From Mycobacterium sp. IS-1496 (lineage in GTDB: Bacteria > Actinomycetota > Actinomycetes > Mycobacteriales > Mycobacteriaceae), in NCBI RefSeq assembly GCF_001499995.1, contig NZ_LQIU01000001.1, positions 186,001 to 250,000 on the forward strand: DNA of 64,000 bases, written 5' to 3'. The position numbers were made by a program, and so were the translations under genes. Positions 1-7,855 of the stretch are shown here, one piece after another (the first letter of the stretch is position 1; every line of letters starts with the position of its first letter). The notes beneath the pieces were generated by a model. That model saw only the letters and a program-made list of their open reading frames with translations, searched no databases and was not told the origin of the DNA.

Positions 1-417
1 GGGTTGGAAGGCGAACGTGATGATCTCGTTGCCCTCCTCGTCGGTGGTGAACGGCACCATCGTCAGTTCGACGTCCATGCCGAATTGCAGTTTCTGCGGG
101 TCGTTCTCGGTGAGCCTGCCCTCGACGCGGATGACGTCCTCGAGTTGCACCAGGCCGACGCCGAACGGGACGAAGTCCTTGCCGGTGGGGCCCTTGTACG
201 GCGCTCCGGGCGGGAAGCCCTGCGTCGTCCACGCCACCAGGGTGCCGCGCCGGGGCAGCAGCACATCGGCCATCTCGCCGCTGCTGCACTTAGGGCAGCG
301 CTGCTGCACCGGGAACGTGGTGGCTCCGCACCGACCGCACCTGCTGCCTCTCAGCTGGGGGTTCTCGTCGGGCCAGGTGGAGATCTCGGGCGCGAGGGCT
401 TTCTGCGTGCTGGACAC
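1..417 (-). CDS. Zn-ribbon/OB-fold (DUF35) protein, cut by the window's left edge
   Basis: 139 codons are visible; the C-terminus lies outside the window. Residues 27-45 form a rubredoxin-like zinc ribbon (CGRCG then CPKC), followed by an OB-fold region (GTLVAWTT, FGVGLVQLEDV, TMVPFTTDEEGNE). This is the DUF35 layout of acyl-CoA-associated proteins that usually partner a thiolase or lipid-transfer protein; such a partner may lie just beyond the edge (inference). The start chosen is the GTG at 417, because a TATCGT hexamer (424-429) sits 6 nt upstream and there is no Shine-Dalgarno, which suggests a leaderless mRNA. An in-frame GTG at 462 would add 15 residues. A GGCATTCTC motif shared with other gaps of this cluster lies just upstream. 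Confidence 0.85.
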   Translation of the reverse strand, partial: MSSTQKALAPEISTWPDENPQLRGSRCGRCGATTFPVQQRCPKCSSGEMADVLLPRRGTLVAWTTQGFPPGAPYKGPTGKDFVPFGVGLVQLEDVIRVEGRLTENDPQKLQFGMDVELTMVPFTTDEEGNEIITFAFQP

Positions 418-433
418 GCGTTCACGATAAACG

Positions 434-458
434 GAAACGGCATTCTCGTCTAGAGAGA
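434..458. promoter_or_regulatory. GGCATTCTC motif upstream of the DUF35 gene
   Basis: ATTCTC at 442-447 is followed after 5 nt by GAGAGA (453-458), an imperfect inverted repeat. The preceding bases (AAACGGCATTCTC) nearly match the site at 6205-6218. It lies just upstream of the probable -10 of the DUF35 gene. An operator role is inferred from recurrence in this cluster. Confidence 0.4.
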
Positions 459-475
459 ACACGGCCGGGGTCAGG

Positions 476-931
476 TCAAAGGCGGACGAGGCGGAACGGG
501 TAGAACAGCGTGCCGCCGGGTTCGCCGCACGGGCCGACGGCGAAGGACGAGGCCATCGTGCCGGTGAGGGTCTTCTCGTCCCAGGTGTAGACGTCGCGGG
601 TCGGGACGACGGGGCCGTAGTACCCGCCGCACCAGTACCCGAACGGGTTGTCGACCGACAGCGTGTACTGCCCGTTGACCATCCGTGCCTCGGAGCGCCA
701 CTGGGTGGCCTTGGCAATAGGACGGGGGTTCATGCTCACCTTGAGGCAGCCGGGGATGGAGTCGCGGCCGCTCGGCTCGAAGCACCGGGTGATCTCCAGC
801 ACGTAGGTGTGGAAGTCCCACGGCCGCTGCCAGTGGATGTCGTAATTGCCGATGTACATGTCGGCCCGGGCGGTCGGGGCGTGCAGCACGGCGGCCACGA
901 CGAGGGCCACCCCCAGCGCAAGTGTCCTCAC
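476..931 (-). CDS. Secreted hypothetical protein (about 151 aa)
   Basis: The GTG at 931 is preceded by a strong GGAGGAGAC ribosome-binding site, so it is preferred over the ATG at 985. The first 24 or so residues (VRTLALGVALVVAAVLHAPTA, then RADMY) form a classic Sec signal peptide with cleavage near ARA-D. The mature domain has four cysteines (RCFEPSG, GCLKVS, YWCGGYYG, GPCGEPGG), suggesting two disulfides, and aromatic-rich motifs (HWQRPWDFHTYVL). It looks like the small secreted proteins of unknown function common in mycobacteria. No catalytic motif is visible and no function is assigned. It runs convergently toward nothing on the + strand and lies between the DUF35 and enoyl-CoA hydratase genes, all on the minus strand. 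Confidence 0.85.
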   Translation of the reverse strand: MRTLALGVALVVAAVLHAPTARADMYIGNYDIHWQRPWDFHTYVLEITRCFEPSGRDSIPGCLKVSMNPRPIAKATQWRSEARMVNGQYTLSVDNPFGYWCGGYYGPVVPTRDVYTWDEKTLTGTMASSFAVGPCGEPGGTLFYPFRLVRL

Positions 932-1022
932 GTCTCCTCCGTTTCCCTCCGGAACCGTTGATGGGCAATATAAGTCGCAGCGCACCGACGCCTGGGCGGA
1001 ATGGCCGATGTCGGCGGGGGCC

Positions 1023-1739
1023 TCATCTGGCCCGCTTCATCACCCTGTCCGCGGCCTGCCAGTGCTCGTCGGCGACCCATAGGCGGGCGAACGCGGCGAC
1101 CGCCTCGGTGGTCGGCACCCCGTCGATGACCCGCTTGATCTCACCCGCCGGCCGGCTCGCCAGCGCCCGGGCGACCGCCCGCCAGCCCTCGTCGAACGAC
1201 TCCCGGGGCAACACCTGGTCGACGAGGCCGAGTTCGTAGGCCTGGGCCGCGTCGAGGATGCGGCCGGTGCCCGCCAACAGCAGGGCCCGGCTCGGGCCGA
1301 CCAGTGCGGCGAGCCGTTCGGCGCCGCCCCAGGCGGGCATGATCTCCAGCGACACCTGGTTGAAGCCGATCCGGATGTCGTCGGCGGCCAACCGGATGTC
1401 CGCCGCCACCGCGACCTCGGCGCCGCCACCGAGGGCGTGCCCGTTGAGGGCGGCGATCACCGGTCCGGGGAATTCCGCGATGCGGTCGCAGATCGTCCGC
1501 ATGCGCAACGCCATGGCCGAGGCCTCTTCCTCGGTGCGCAGCGCGCTGAGCTCCTTGAGATCGCCGCCGGAGACGAAGGCCCGGTCGCCCGCGCCGGTGA
1601 CGGCCAGCGCGTTGGCCCCCTCGGCGCCGTCGAGCGCCTTCTCGAGCTGGCCCATGGTCTCCAGCGAGATGGCGTTGCGCGCGTGGGGGCGATCGATGGT
1701 GACGACGGCCAGACCGTCCTCGATCTCCAGGTCGACCAT
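1023..1739 (-). CDS. Enoyl-CoA hydratase/isomerase family protein
   Basis: A crotonase-fold protein of 238 aa, near the usual 250-260. The N-terminus MVDLEIEDGLAVVTIDRP and RNAIS are typical; the oxyanion-hole segments are AFVSGGDLKEL and GHALGGGAEVAVAADIR. The first catalytic Glu position of hydratases falls at MPAWGGAERL, where Glu of GGAE is present; the second is less clear, so hydratase versus isomerase activity is open. The ATG at 1739 is preceded by GGGAGAACGTCTG. It is transcribed divergently from the FadD at 1854, and the gap carries an ATTCTC/GAGAAT repeat, so the two genes may be coregulated. The role is probably beta-oxidation of an unusual acyl-CoA (inference). Confidence 0.9.
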   Translation of the reverse strand: MVDLEIEDGLAVVTIDRPHARNAISLETMGQLEKALDGAEGANALAVTGAGDRAFVSGGDLKELSALRTEEEASAMALRMRTICDRIAEFPGPVIAALNGHALGGGAEVAVAADIRLAADDIRIGFNQVSLEIMPAWGGAERLAALVGPSRALLLAGTGRILDAAQAYELGLVDQVLPRESFDEGWRAVARALASRPAGEIKRVIDGVPTTEAVAAFARLWVADEHWQAADRVMKRAR

Positions 1740-1766
1740 CAGACGTTCTCCCGGTCCGGTATTGGC

Positions 1767-1785
1767 ATTCTCGCAGTGGGAGAAT
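1767..1785. promoter_or_regulatory. ATTCTC-N7-GAGAAT inverted repeat in a divergent promoter gap
   Basis: ATTCTC (1767-1772) and GAGAAT (1780-1785) are perfect inverted hexamers 7 nt apart, between the divergent hydratase and fadD genes. The same half-site recurs at 3414-3438, 442-447 and 6213-6218. It is a likely repressor operator; the regulator is not in this window. Confidence 0.5.
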
Positions 1786-1853
1786 AACATCACCGCAGAG
1801 GTGGGGTCCGGTGACGTTGCCGTGGAGCTGCGTGCTCGAACAGTAAGAGGGCT

Positions 1854-3422
1854 ATGCGCGAAATTCCGGTCGAGTTGGTCAAGCGCTACCAGGACGAGGG
1901 GTGGTGGACCGCCGACACTCTCGGGGAACTCCTGGCCCGGCACCTGGCGACCGGGCCGGACACCGGTTTCTCGGTGCACTCCGACGTGCGCCCGTACCGC
2001 GGCACCTTCGCCGACGTCGAACTGCAGGCCCGCAGATTGGCCGCCGGCCTCCGCAGGCGCGGTGTCGGGCCCGGCGATGTCGTCGCGCTGCAGCTGCCGA
2101 ACTGGGCAGAGGCGGCCACGGCGTTCTGGGCCTCGGCGTTCCTCGGGGCGGTGGTCGTGCCCATCGTGCACTTCTACGGCCGTAAGGAACTCGGCCACAT
2201 CATGACGACCGCTCGGCCCAAGGTGTTCATCACCGCCCCGGAGTTCGGGCGCATGACGTTTCAGCCGGATCTGTGCGCGGACGTGCCGATCGTCGGGCTG
2301 GTCGGCGAGACGAGCTTCGAGGAACTGTTCGACGACGAGCCGATGGCCGAGACCATTCACACCGACCCGGCCGGCCCCGCGTTGATCGCGTTCACCTCCG
2401 GCACCACCCGAGATCCCAAGGGCGTCATCCACAGCCACCAGACCCTGGGGTTCGAGACGCGGCAGCTGCTCGCGAACTACCCGCCCGACCGAGGTCGTCA
2501 GCTGACGGCCACCCCGGTCGGACACTTCATCGGGATGGTCGGCGCCTTCCTGATCCCGGTGCTCGAGAACTCGCCGATCGACCTGTGCGACGTCTGGGAT
2601 CCCGGCAAGGTGCTCGGCCTGATCGAGTCCGAAGGCCTTTCCGTCGGGGGAGGCCCGCCGTACTTCGTCACCAGCCTGCTCGACCATCCGGACTGCACCC
2701 CCGCCCACGTCGAGCGCTTCTCGACGGTGGGGCTCGGCGGCTCGACGGTCCCCGCCGCGGTGACGCGCCGACTGGCCGATCTCGGGCTGTTCGTGTTCCG
2801 GTCCTACGGCAGCACCGAACATCCGTCGATCACCGGATCACGGCCGAGCGCACCGGAGGACAAGCGGCTCTACACCGACGGCGACCCGCGGCCGGGGGTG
2901 GAGATCAGGCTCACCGAGGACGGCGAGATCCTCTCGCGCGGACCCGACCTCTGCCTGGGCTACACCGACGAGGCCCTGACCGCCAGGGCCTTCGACGCGG
3001 ACGGCTGGTACCACACCGGTGACGTGGGCGTCCTCGACGAGGACGGGTACCTGACCATCACCGACCGCAAGGCCGACGTGATCATCCGCGGCGGGGAGAA
3101 CATCAGCGCCCTCGAGGTCGAGGAGGTGTTGCTGGCCATGCCCGCCGTCGCCGAGGCGGTTGTCGTATCGGCGCCGGACGCCCGGCTCGGCGAACACGCC
3201 GCCGCCGTGCTGCGCATCCGCAGCGGTCACCAGATGCCCACCCTCGACGAGGTCCGGGCGCACTTCGACCGGGCCGGTGTCGCCCGTCAGAAGTGGCCCG
3301 AGGAACTGCACCGGGTCGTCGAGGACTACCCCCGCACCGCCAGCGGCAAAGTCCAGAAGGTGCTCATCCGCGAGCGGATCCGTCAGTGCAGCTCAATACA
3401 GGACATTGCAGCCTTCTCGTAA
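1854..3422 (+). CDS. Acyl-CoA synthetase (FadD family, AMP-binding)
   Basis: An ANL-superfamily adenylating enzyme of 522 aa. It is expected to activate a carboxylic acid to its AMP-ester and then its CoA thioester. Motifs in order: the P-loop FTSGTTRDPKGVIHSH (about residue 180), YGSTEHPS (A5 motif), YHTGDVGVLDEDGYL (A7, with the ribose-binding Asp), ITDRKADVIIRGGENIS (A8 hinge), and PRTASGKVQK with the C-terminal catalytic Lys. The N-terminal half (VHFYGRKELGHI) resembles cyclohexanecarboxylate-CoA ligase-type FadDs. It is the first gene of a run with the amidohydrolase and second FadD downstream; a 38-bp gap with an inverted repeat separates it from the next gene. The substrate is unknown; neighbours suggest a cyclic or terpenoid acid (inference). 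Confidence 0.93.
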   Translation: MREIPVELVKRYQDEGWWTADTLGELLARHLATGPDTGFSVHSDVRPYRGTFADVELQARRLAAGLRRRGVGPGDVVALQLPNWAEAATAFWASAFLGAVVVPIVHFYGRKELGHIMTTARPKVFITAPEFGRMTFQPDLCADVPIVGLVGETSFEELFDDEPMAETIHTDPAGPALIAFTSGTTRDPKGVIHSHQTLGFETRQLLANYPPDRGRQLTATPVGHFIGMVGAFLIPVLENSPIDLCDVWDPGKVLGLIESEGLSVGGGPPYFVTSLLDHPDCTPAHVERFSTVGLGGSTVPAAVTRRLADLGLFVFRSYGSTEHPSITGSRPSAPEDKRLYTDGDPRPGVEIRLTEDGEILSRGPDLCLGYTDEALTARAFDADGWYHTGDVGVLDEDGYLTITDRKADVIIRGGENISALEVEEVLLAMPAVAEAVVVSAPDARLGEHAAAVLRIRSGHQMPTLDEVRAHFDRAGVARQKWPEELHRVVEDYPRTASGKVQKVLIRERIRQCSSIQDIAAFS

Positions 3423-3438
3423 TGAGAATACGATTCTC
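3414..3438. promoter_or_regulatory. Overlapping TTCTC/GAGAAT/ATTCTC inverted repeats
   Basis: GAGAAT-ACG-ATTCTC (3424-3438) is a perfect inverted repeat, and TTCTC (3414-3418) pairs with GAGAA (3424-3428) across 5 nt. The site overlaps the fadD stop region and lies 22 bp before the amidohydrolase start. It is the best copy of the motif shared across this cluster and probably an operator or internal promoter element. Confidence 0.5.
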
Positions 3439-3460
3439 CCGATAAGCAAAGGAGTTTTCC

Positions 3461-4651
3461 ATGGGTCAACTGTCACACCGGGTCGACATCCCGTTCCCGT
3501 TGTTCGATGCGGACAATCACCTCTACGAGCCGCCGGAGGCGATGACCAAGTACCTGCCCAAGGAGTACAAGGACGTCGTCCAGTACGTCGAGGTCAACGG
3601 CCGCACCAAGATCGCCCTCAAGGGTCAGATCAGCAACTACATCCCCAACCCCACCTTCTCGGTGGTCGCGAAGCCGGGCGCGTGGGAGGAATACTTCAAG
3701 TTCGGCAACCCGGACGGCAAGAGCAAGCGCGAACTGTTCGGTGAGCCGATGAAGGCCATCCCGGCGTTCTTCGAGCCCGAGCCGCGCATCAAGGTGATGG
3801 ACGAACTGGGTGTCGACCGCAGCCTGATGTTCCCGACGCTGGCCAGCCTGATCGAGGAGCGGCTCTCCGACGATCCCGTCGCCATCCACGTGATCATCCA
3901 CGCGCTCAACGAGTGGCTGCACGAGGTGTGGGGCTTCAACTACCAGAACCGCATCTTCACCACCCCGGTGATCACGCTGCCGATCGTCGAGAAGGCGATC
4001 GAGGAGCTGGAGTGGGCGGTCAAGCGGGGGGCCCGCGCCATCCTGATCCGTCCCGCCCCGGTGCCCGGCTTCCGCGGCCCCCGGTCGTTCGCGCTGCCCG
4101 AGTTCGACCCGTTCTGGGAGCGGGTCGTCCACCACGACATCTTCGTCGGCATGCACTCCAGCGACAGCGGCTACTCGCGCTACACCTCGGAGTGGGACGG
4201 TGCCCAGCAGGAGATGCTGCCGTTCCAGACCAACGCGATGGGCATCCTCAACGAGTGGCGTCCGATCCAGGACGCGGTGGCCTCGTGGGTCATCCACGGT
4301 GCGCTGTTCCGCTTCCCGACGCTCAAGGTGGGCATCGTCGAGGCGGGGTCGAAGTGGATGTTCCCGCTTCTGGACTCGATGGCCGAAGTCTGGAAGAAGG
4401 CACCCGAAGCCTTCCTCGGCAACCCGATCGAGGAGATCAAGAACCGCATCTACGTCAGCCCGTTCTACGAGGAGGGCATCGACGACCTGATCAACCTCAT
4501 CGGTGTGGACCAGGTGCTCTACGGTTCGGACTGGCCGCACCCCGAGGGCCTGGCGGAGCCGACGCACTACGTGACCGCGCTCGAGCACCTGTCCGTCGAG
4601 GACCAGGCGAAGATCATGGGCGGCAACCTGGGACGTCTCGTCACGACGTGA
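3461..4651 (+). CDS. Amidohydrolase family 2 protein (ACMSD-like TIM barrel)
   Basis: A 396-aa protein with the amidohydrolase-2 signature. The N-terminal metal motif appears as DADNHLYEPP (about residue 12), a variant of the usual DxHxH. The ACMSD-type C-terminus LYGSDWPHPEGLAEP (about residue 352) carries the metal-binding Asp and His. HVIIHALNEWL and GIVEAGSKWMFP are family landmarks. Members are hydrolases or decarboxylases acting on ring-cleavage or lipid acids; many mycobacterial paralogs sit beside fadD and P450 genes in lipid catabolic clusters. AAGGAG precedes the ATG by a few bases. The 3' end overlaps the next gene by 4 nt (GTGA), indicating translational coupling to the second FadD. 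Confidence 0.9.
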   Translation: MGQLSHRVDIPFPLFDADNHLYEPPEAMTKYLPKEYKDVVQYVEVNGRTKIALKGQISNYIPNPTFSVVAKPGAWEEYFKFGNPDGKSKRELFGEPMKAIPAFFEPEPRIKVMDELGVDRSLMFPTLASLIEERLSDDPVAIHVIIHALNEWLHEVWGFNYQNRIFTTPVITLPIVEKAIEELEWAVKRGARAILIRPAPVPGFRGPRSFALPEFDPFWERVVHHDIFVGMHSSDSGYSRYTSEWDGAQQEMLPFQTNAMGILNEWRPIQDAVASWVIHGALFRFPTLKVGIVEAGSKWMFPLLDSMAEVWKKAPEAFLGNPIEEIKNRIYVSPFYEEGIDDLINLIGVDQVLYGSDWPHPEGLAEPTHYVTALEHLSVEDQAKIMGGNLGRLVTT

Positions 4652-6129
4652 CGTACCGCCACACGTGGGAGACCATCCCCGAGATGGTCCTGAGCACGGC
4701 GGACCGGTTCGGCGACGCGGAAGCCGTCGTCGACGGTCCGCTGCGCCTCACGTTCACCGAACTGGCCGAACGCGTCCGCCGTGCGGCGGGCGCGTTCGCC
4801 GGCTTCGGCATCGCCAAGGGTGACCGGGTGGCGATCTGGGCGCCCAACTCGGCGGAGTGGATGATCGCCGCATTCGGGCTGCTGACCGCGGGCGGGGTGC
4901 TGGTCCCCGTCAACACCCGGTTCAAGGCCGACGAGGCCGCCGACGTCATCCGGCGCAGCGGGGCACGGGCCGTGCTGGTGCAGCCCGGATTCCTCGGACA
5001 GGACTTCGAGGTCCCGCCGGACGTGCCCGCAATCGACCTGAAATCCGACTTCCTCTGCGCCGCAGAGCCGTTCGAGCACCCGGGCGTCGCAGCGACCGAC
5101 ATCGCCGACATCATCTACACGTCCGGGACCACGGGACGGCCCAAGGGCGTGATGATGAACCACCAGCAGACGCTGCGGCTCTACGAGGAGTGGTGCGACC
5201 TGGCCGATCTGCGCCGGGGCGACCGCTACCTGATCGTCAACCCGTTCTTCCACACGTTCGGGTACAAGGCCGGTTGCATCGCGTCGATGATCCGCGGGGC
5301 CACCGTGCTGCCCGTGCCGGTGTTCGACGTCGACGCCGTCGTGGACCTCATCGCCGCCGAGCGGGTCACGATGCTGCCCGGGCCGCCGACGCTCTACCAC
5401 TCGCTGCTGGCGGTACCGGACAAGTCGAAGCTGGCCACGCTGCGGGCAGGGGTCACCGGCGCCGCCGACATCCCCGTCGAGTTGATCCGCCGCATCCACG
5501 AGGAACTGCCGTTCCAGACGATCGCGACCGGCTACGGGCTGACCGAGGCGGGGACCGCGACGCTGTCTCGCCCCGGCGACTCGTTCACCGACATCGCGAC
5601 CACCGTGGGCACCGCCTGCGACGGGATCGAGGTGCGGATCGCCGACGACGGCGAGGTACTGGTCCGCGGCTACAGCGTCATGCAGGGCTACCTCGACGAT
5701 CCGGCGGCCACCGCCGAGGCCATCGACGAGCAGGGTTGGCTGCACACCGGCGACCTCGGCACGCTCGACGAGGCCGGCCGGCTGCGGATCGTCGGCCGCA
5801 AGAAGGACATGTTCATCGTCGGCGGGTTCAACGCCTATCCGGCCGAGATCGAGGGCTTCCTGCTCGAGCACCCCGACGTGGCGCAGGCCGCGGTCATCGG
5901 AGTGCCCGACGAGCGGATGGGCCAGGTGGGCAAGGCGTTCGTGGTGTTACGCGACGCCGGACACCGCCCCACCGAGGACGAATTGATCGCCTGGAGCCGG
6001 GAGCGGATGGCGGGCTACAAGGTTCCGCGCTCGGTCGAATTTCTCGACGCGCTACCGTTGAACGCCACCGGCAAGGTGATGAAAGACCGGCTCCGCGCCG
6101 AACCCGCTGAGCGCTCGCACAACGCGTAA
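4648..6129 (+). CDS. Acyl-CoA synthetase, FadD3-like
   Basis: 493 aa from the GTG at 4648, which overlaps the amidohydrolase stop (GTGA). ANL motifs are complete: IIYTSGTTGRPKGVMMNH, GYGLTEAGTATLSRPGD, LHTGDLGTLDEAGRL, GRKKDMFIVGGFN, and NATGKVMKDRL with the catalytic Lys. The GYGLTEAGTATLSRPGD block and overall length resemble FadD3, the ligase for the steroid CD-ring acid (HIP) in cholesterol catabolism. However, the neighbours are not the KstR2 regulon, so this may be a paralog with another substrate. A longer reading frame extends upstream through the amidohydrolase gene in another phase, but the MTYRHTWETIPEM start fits family length. Confidence 0.92.
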   Translation: MTYRHTWETIPEMVLSTADRFGDAEAVVDGPLRLTFTELAERVRRAAGAFAGFGIAKGDRVAIWAPNSAEWMIAAFGLLTAGGVLVPVNTRFKADEAADVIRRSGARAVLVQPGFLGQDFEVPPDVPAIDLKSDFLCAAEPFEHPGVAATDIADIIYTSGTTGRPKGVMMNHQQTLRLYEEWCDLADLRRGDRYLIVNPFFHTFGYKAGCIASMIRGATVLPVPVFDVDAVVDLIAAERVTMLPGPPTLYHSLLAVPDKSKLATLRAGVTGAADIPVELIRRIHEELPFQTIATGYGLTEAGTATLSRPGDSFTDIATTVGTACDGIEVRIADDGEVLVRGYSVMQGYLDDPAATAEAIDEQGWLHTGDLGTLDEAGRLRIVGRKKDMFIVGGFNAYPAEIEGFLLEHPDVAQAAVIGVPDERMGQVGKAFVVLRDAGHRPTEDELIAWSRERMAGYKVPRSVEFLDALPLNATGKVMKDRLRAEPAERSHNA

Positions 6130-6204
6130 ACGGCATTTCCGCTGGCAAAGGCGGTGTTGCGGCCGGTGGCGATCCGGTATCGTCGGGTCCATAGTCAAAA
6201 TTGA

Positions 6205-6218
6205 AGAACGGCATTCTC
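6205..6218. promoter_or_regulatory. AGAACGGCATTCTC motif before the Mce-associated gene pair
   Basis: AGAA and TTCT form an inverted repeat across 5 nt, ending in ATTCTC (6213-6218), 31 bp before the GTG start at 6249. It nearly matches the site at 434-447. It is a candidate operator for the two genes downstream. Confidence 0.4.
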
Positions 6219-6248
6219 ACGACTAGCAGTGCAGAGAAGGAGGTCGCC

Positions 6249-7163
6249 GTGCCGTCATTCAAACGTCGAGCATCGGTGCTGGACGCGGAGCGCGTCTCCG
6301 AGCCGGCGCCACAGCCCGGACGTGCGGAGGAGGTCGACGACGCTCTGGCCCTCGCCGAGGAGGCCGAGGCCGAAGCCGCCGAGGCCGAAGCGGCGGCCGC
6401 GGCCGCCCGGGCCCGGGCACGGGCGATCCGGCTGCGCCGGGAAGCGGCGGCCGCAGAGGCGGCCAAGGGCAACGGCACCCCCGACACCCCTGACCCCGAT
6501 GCCTCTGACGCCGAGGCCGCTGACGCCGAGGCCGCTGACGCGGAGGCCTCTGCCGCCGACGACACCGGTACCGACACCTCCGGGGTCGAGACCTCGGCTG
6601 CCGACACCGTCGGCGAACCCGATGGCGACGCCGCCGTGCAGCCCGAGGCCACCCGCACCCGGCGGCGCCGACTGCCCGGGCTGAGCTGGAAACGCGCCGC
6701 CGTCGGCGCGGCCGTCCTCGTCATCTGCGCGGCGTTGGCCGCCAGCGGTTACATGGTGTGGCATCACCGGCAGGCGACGGATGAGCAGCAACGCGCGGCC
6801 GAGTACGCGGCGGCCGCGCGGCAGAGTGTGGTGAGCCTGATGTCGCTGGACTTCAACAAGGCCGAGGAAGACGTGCAGCGCATCATCGACAACTCCACCG
6901 GGCAGTTCAAGGAGGAGTTCGAGTCGCAGGCCGAGGCGTTCGCCCAGGTCGCTCAGGAGTCCAAGGTCATCACCGAGGTCACCGTGAACTCCGCGGCGGT
7001 CAAGGAGATGGACGAGGACTCCGCGCTGGTGCTGGTGTCGGCCACCTCGAAGATCACCAACTCGACGGGCGCACGCCAAGATCCCCGGTCGTGGCGGCTG
7101 GCCGTTGACCTCGACCGAGACGGAGACCAGATCAAGATGTCGAAAGTCGAGTTCGTGCCGTGA
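6249..7163 (+). CDS. Mce-associated membrane protein
   Basis: The GTG at 6249 follows a strong GAAGGAGG site, so the upstream ATG at 6201 is not used here. The protein (304 aa) has a charged cytoplasmic N-terminus rich in Ala, Glu and Arg, including a likely coiled coil (EEAEAEAAEAEAAAAAARAR) and three SDAEA/ADAEA repeats. One transmembrane helix follows at about residues 149-171 (AAVGAAVLVICAALAASGYM). The extracytoplasmic domain is of the Mce-associated (SnoaL/NTF2-like) type: QQRAAEYAAAARQSVVSLMSLDF and FKEEFESQ. These proteins are thought to stabilise Mce lipid importers. No mce operon is nearby. It overlaps the next gene by 4 nt. Confidence 0.88.
   Translation: MPSFKRRASVLDAERVSEPAPQPGRAEEVDDALALAEEAEAEAAEAEAAAAAARARARAIRLRREAAAAEAAKGNGTPDTPDPDASDAEAADAEAADAEASAADDTGTDTSGVETSAADTVGEPDGDAAVQPEATRTRRRRLPGLSWKRAAVGAAVLVICAALAASGYMVWHHRQATDEQQRAAEYAAAARQSVVSLMSLDFNKAEEDVQRIIDNSTGQFKEEFESQAEAFAQVAQESKVITEVTVNSAAVKEMDEDSALVLVSATSKITNSTGARQDPRSWRLAVDLDRDGDQIKMSKVEFVP
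6504..6548 (+). repeat. Three tandem 15-bp units inside the Mce-associated gene
   Basis: Three near-identical 15-bp units (TCTGACGCCGAGGCC, then two GCTGACGC-GAGGCC copies) encode SDAEA-ADAEA-ADAEA in the acidic linker before the membrane helix. Copy number may vary between strains by slippage. Confidence 0.7.
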
Positions 7164-7798
7164 CCGAGAAGAACGACGACGCGCTCGACGTGACGGGCGA
7201 ACCCGAGGTGTCCGACGCCGAGTCGTCGGCCGTGGAACTCGACGCAGCCGACGACACCGTCGGAGACGACGGGGCGGCGCACCCGGCGCAGCCGTCAGGG
7301 CCGTCGCGGCGCCGCGGGCCGAAGATCGCCGCTGCGGCGCTCGCCGTCGCGCTGGTGGCGTCGGTGGGCGCGGCGGCCTGGTTGTTCTTCACCCAGTTCC
7401 GCGTGGACCAGGAGACCGGTCCCGAGGCCGCGAAGGTGGCCCTCGACGCCGCCACGGAGGGCTCGGTGGCGTTGCTCTCGTACTCCCCGGACACCCTCGA
7501 GCAGGACTTCGCCACCGCCAAGACCCGCCTCACCGGCGATTTCCTGGAGTACTACACGCAGTTCACCGAGGAGATCGTCACGCCGGCGGCCAAGCAGAAG
7601 TCGGTGAAGACGGACGCCTCGGTGGTCCAGGCCGCGGTGTCGGAGATCCAGCCGGAGTCCGCGGAGGTTCTGCTCTTCATCAACCAGACGACGACGAGCA
7701 AGGAGAATCCGGACGGCGCGTACGCCGCGAGCGCGGTGAAGGTCGGCCTGGCCAAGGTCGACGGCGCCTGGCTGATCTCGGCCTTCGACCCGGTGTGA
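7160..7798 (+). CDS. Mce-associated membrane protein (second of pair)
   Basis: 212 aa. The GTG at 7160 overlaps the previous stop codon (GTGA), so the pair is translationally coupled. The architecture repeats that of its partner: an acidic N-terminal tail of about 55 residues, a transmembrane helix (KIAAAALAVALVASVGAAAW), then an NTF2-like extracytoplasmic domain with FATAKTRLTGDFLEYYTQF and GAWLISAFDPV. Such proteins are usually encoded at the 3' end of mce operons; here they form an orphan pair next to fadD genes, which suggests a link to lipid import for this catabolic cluster (inference). Function is not proven. Confidence 0.88.
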   Translation: MTEKNDDALDVTGEPEVSDAESSAVELDAADDTVGDDGAAHPAQPSGPSRRRGPKIAAAALAVALVASVGAAAWLFFTQFRVDQETGPEAAKVALDAATEGSVALLSYSPDTLEQDFATAKTRLTGDFLEYYTQFTEEIVTPAAKQKSVKTDASVVQAAVSEIQPESAEVLLFINQTTTSKENPDGAYAASAVKVGLAKVDGAWLISAFDPV

Positions 7799-7855
7799 CA
7801 ATCGGTGCGTGCTGACGATTCGCTCCACTGAGCCCGTTCCGCGCGCACTTCGGGG

